A stretch of 64,000 bases of DNA from Lutibacter agarilyticus. Lineage in GTDB: Bacteria; Bacteroidota; Bacteroidia; Flavobacteriales; Flavobacteriaceae. The translations under genes were made by a program, and so were the position numbers. The notes under the pieces are model-generated. The model saw nothing but the letters and a program-made list of their open reading frames with translations, was not told the origin of the DNA and ran no database searches. Of this stretch, positions 63,533-64,000 are shown one piece after another. Each line of letters begins with the position of its first letter. The stretch's first letter is position 1. Location: NCBI RefSeq assembly GCF_900188235.1, contig NZ_FZNT01000001.1:124001-188000 (forward strand), given 5' to 3'.

Positions 63533-64000
63533 ATGAAAATCAAATTATTGAATCTATTAATACTTGTTGTAAGTTCAACTTTATTTATGATCTCTTGTGA
63601 ACCAAAGCAAGATGAAGTCGCTGAACAAAAAAGTTTTCCATTTCAATTACCAAAGGAAAAACCAAATATGCCTTTGAGTAGGGCTATGGAACGTAATTAT
63701 GATAATTATTTAGCACCAAGACCTGAAGATAACGAGTTATATACACAGTTTAAATATACAGAGTTAAAAGGTTTTGATTATAATAATCACGATGGTACTA
63801 TTTCAAGAAGAGATCCTTCAAAAGTAATTTTTGAAAACGGAAAATATTATGTGTGGTACACCCATAGGGAAACACCAACACCACCACAGGGAGCAAAAAA
63901 ATGTAATGATACTATTCCGTCATCAGACTGGGATTTATGTGATATTTATTATGCAACTAGCATAGATGGTTTTACTTGGGAAGAGGAAGGTGTTGCAGTA
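63533..64000 (+). CDS. GH117-like lipoprotein, N-terminal part (cut by window edge)
   Basis: The first 156 codons are present, running open to the window end. A lipobox (STLFMISC) is followed by GH117 signatures SRRDPSKVIFENGKYYVWYT and DLCDIYYATSIDGFTWEEEG, equivalent to the protein encoded at 314-1534 but with a longer loop (TPTPPQGAKKCNDTIPSSDW) between blades. It probably cleaves terminal 3,6-anhydro-galactose from oligosaccharides. The loop insertion suggests a different clade and perhaps different specificity from the first GH117. Confidence 0.82.
   Translation, partial: MKIKLLNLLILVVSSTLFMISCEPKQDEVAEQKSFPFQLPKEKPNMPLSRAMERNYDNYLAPRPEDNELYTQFKYTELKGFDYNNHDGTISRRDPSKVIFENGKYYVWYTHRETPTPPQGAKKCNDTIPSSDWDLCDIYYATSIDGFTWEEEGVAV

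Noticed and set aside
1-64000. Antiphage, toxin-antitoxin, prophage or biosynthetic gene cluster content
   Set aside because: No gene with such motifs was seen; all recognisable genes fit carbohydrate use, C1 chemistry, transport or regulation.

Overview
The window is AT-rich DNA with the hallmarks of a marine, alga-associated member of the Bacteroidota (Flavobacteriia). It has a SusC/SusD pair, a type IX secretion sorting tail, many secreted or lipoprotein carbohydrate-active enzymes, four formylglycine sulfatases, and promoter boxes of the Bacteroidota TAnnTTTG type. No rRNA, tRNA, CRISPR, phage or complete insertion sequence was seen. The content is a polysaccharide utilisation island, with GH117, GH105, GH2, GH3, GH28 and GH29 enzymes, a BNR_4 lyase-like protein and sulfatases. 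Two GH117 genes and a P450 demethylase set point to a sulfated, partly methylated red-algal galactan (agar or porphyran type). The GH105 plus lyase-like pair instead suggests a uronic-acid polymer. No GH16, GH50 or GH86 endo-agarase/porphyranase lies inside the window.

Layout: 1-1534 holds the end of a RhaT-type transporter and a GH117 lipoprotein. 2136-7856 holds a GH105-DUF2264 fusion and a BNR_4 lyase-like T9SS protein, flanked by a decayed (about 1708-1985) and an intact (8349-9203) copy of an AraC regulator. 9361-14164 is a corrinoid methyltransferase operon: two UroD-type methyltransferases, a B12 protein, a CobW GTPase and a MetH-type activation protein. 14325-21676 is an oxidative demethylation operon: P450, ferredoxin, ferredoxin reductase, Zn alcohol dehydrogenase, GH2 and esterase. 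21753-27553 (minus) is a GH2, RhaT-like, AldA-like and enoyl-CoA hydratase operon with a deleted sugar-porter remnant upstream. 28161-36051 holds an IclR regulator divergent from an unusual operon: RhaT, two solute-binding proteins without signal peptides, two class III CoA-transferases and a Gfo/Idh/MocA oxidoreductase. 36243-38266 is a MaoC hydratase plus GH29. 38561-51347 is a GH2/GH3/sulfatase/GH28 block with fossil sulfatase pieces. 51651-59655 is SusC-SusD-FG-GAP. 59766-64000 holds a hexuronate-type MFS transporter, a GntR/FadR regulator, GH28 and a second GH117, cut by the window edge.

Likely joint function (inference): surface and periplasmic enzymes desulfate and depolymerise the glycan. 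SusCD and RhaT/MFS transporters import the products. Methyl ethers are removed oxidatively (P450, with the ADH disposing of formaldehyde) and perhaps also by corrinoid methyl transfer. Sugar acids or deoxysugar products may be routed through a CoA-thioester pathway (CoA-transferases, MaoC, enoyl-CoA hydratase, aldehyde dehydrogenase).

Most noteworthy: (1) a corrinoid methyltransferase operon with a MetH-like rather than RamA-like activator, directly beside a P450 demethylase operon; (2) two signal-less solute-binding proteins, one of them translationally coupled to a CoA-transferase and an oxidoreductase, with no ABC permease in view; (3) gene fossils showing that a sulfatase gene was duplicated and then split by a GH3-sulfatase insertion. 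All functional calls rest on reading motifs; no database search was run.
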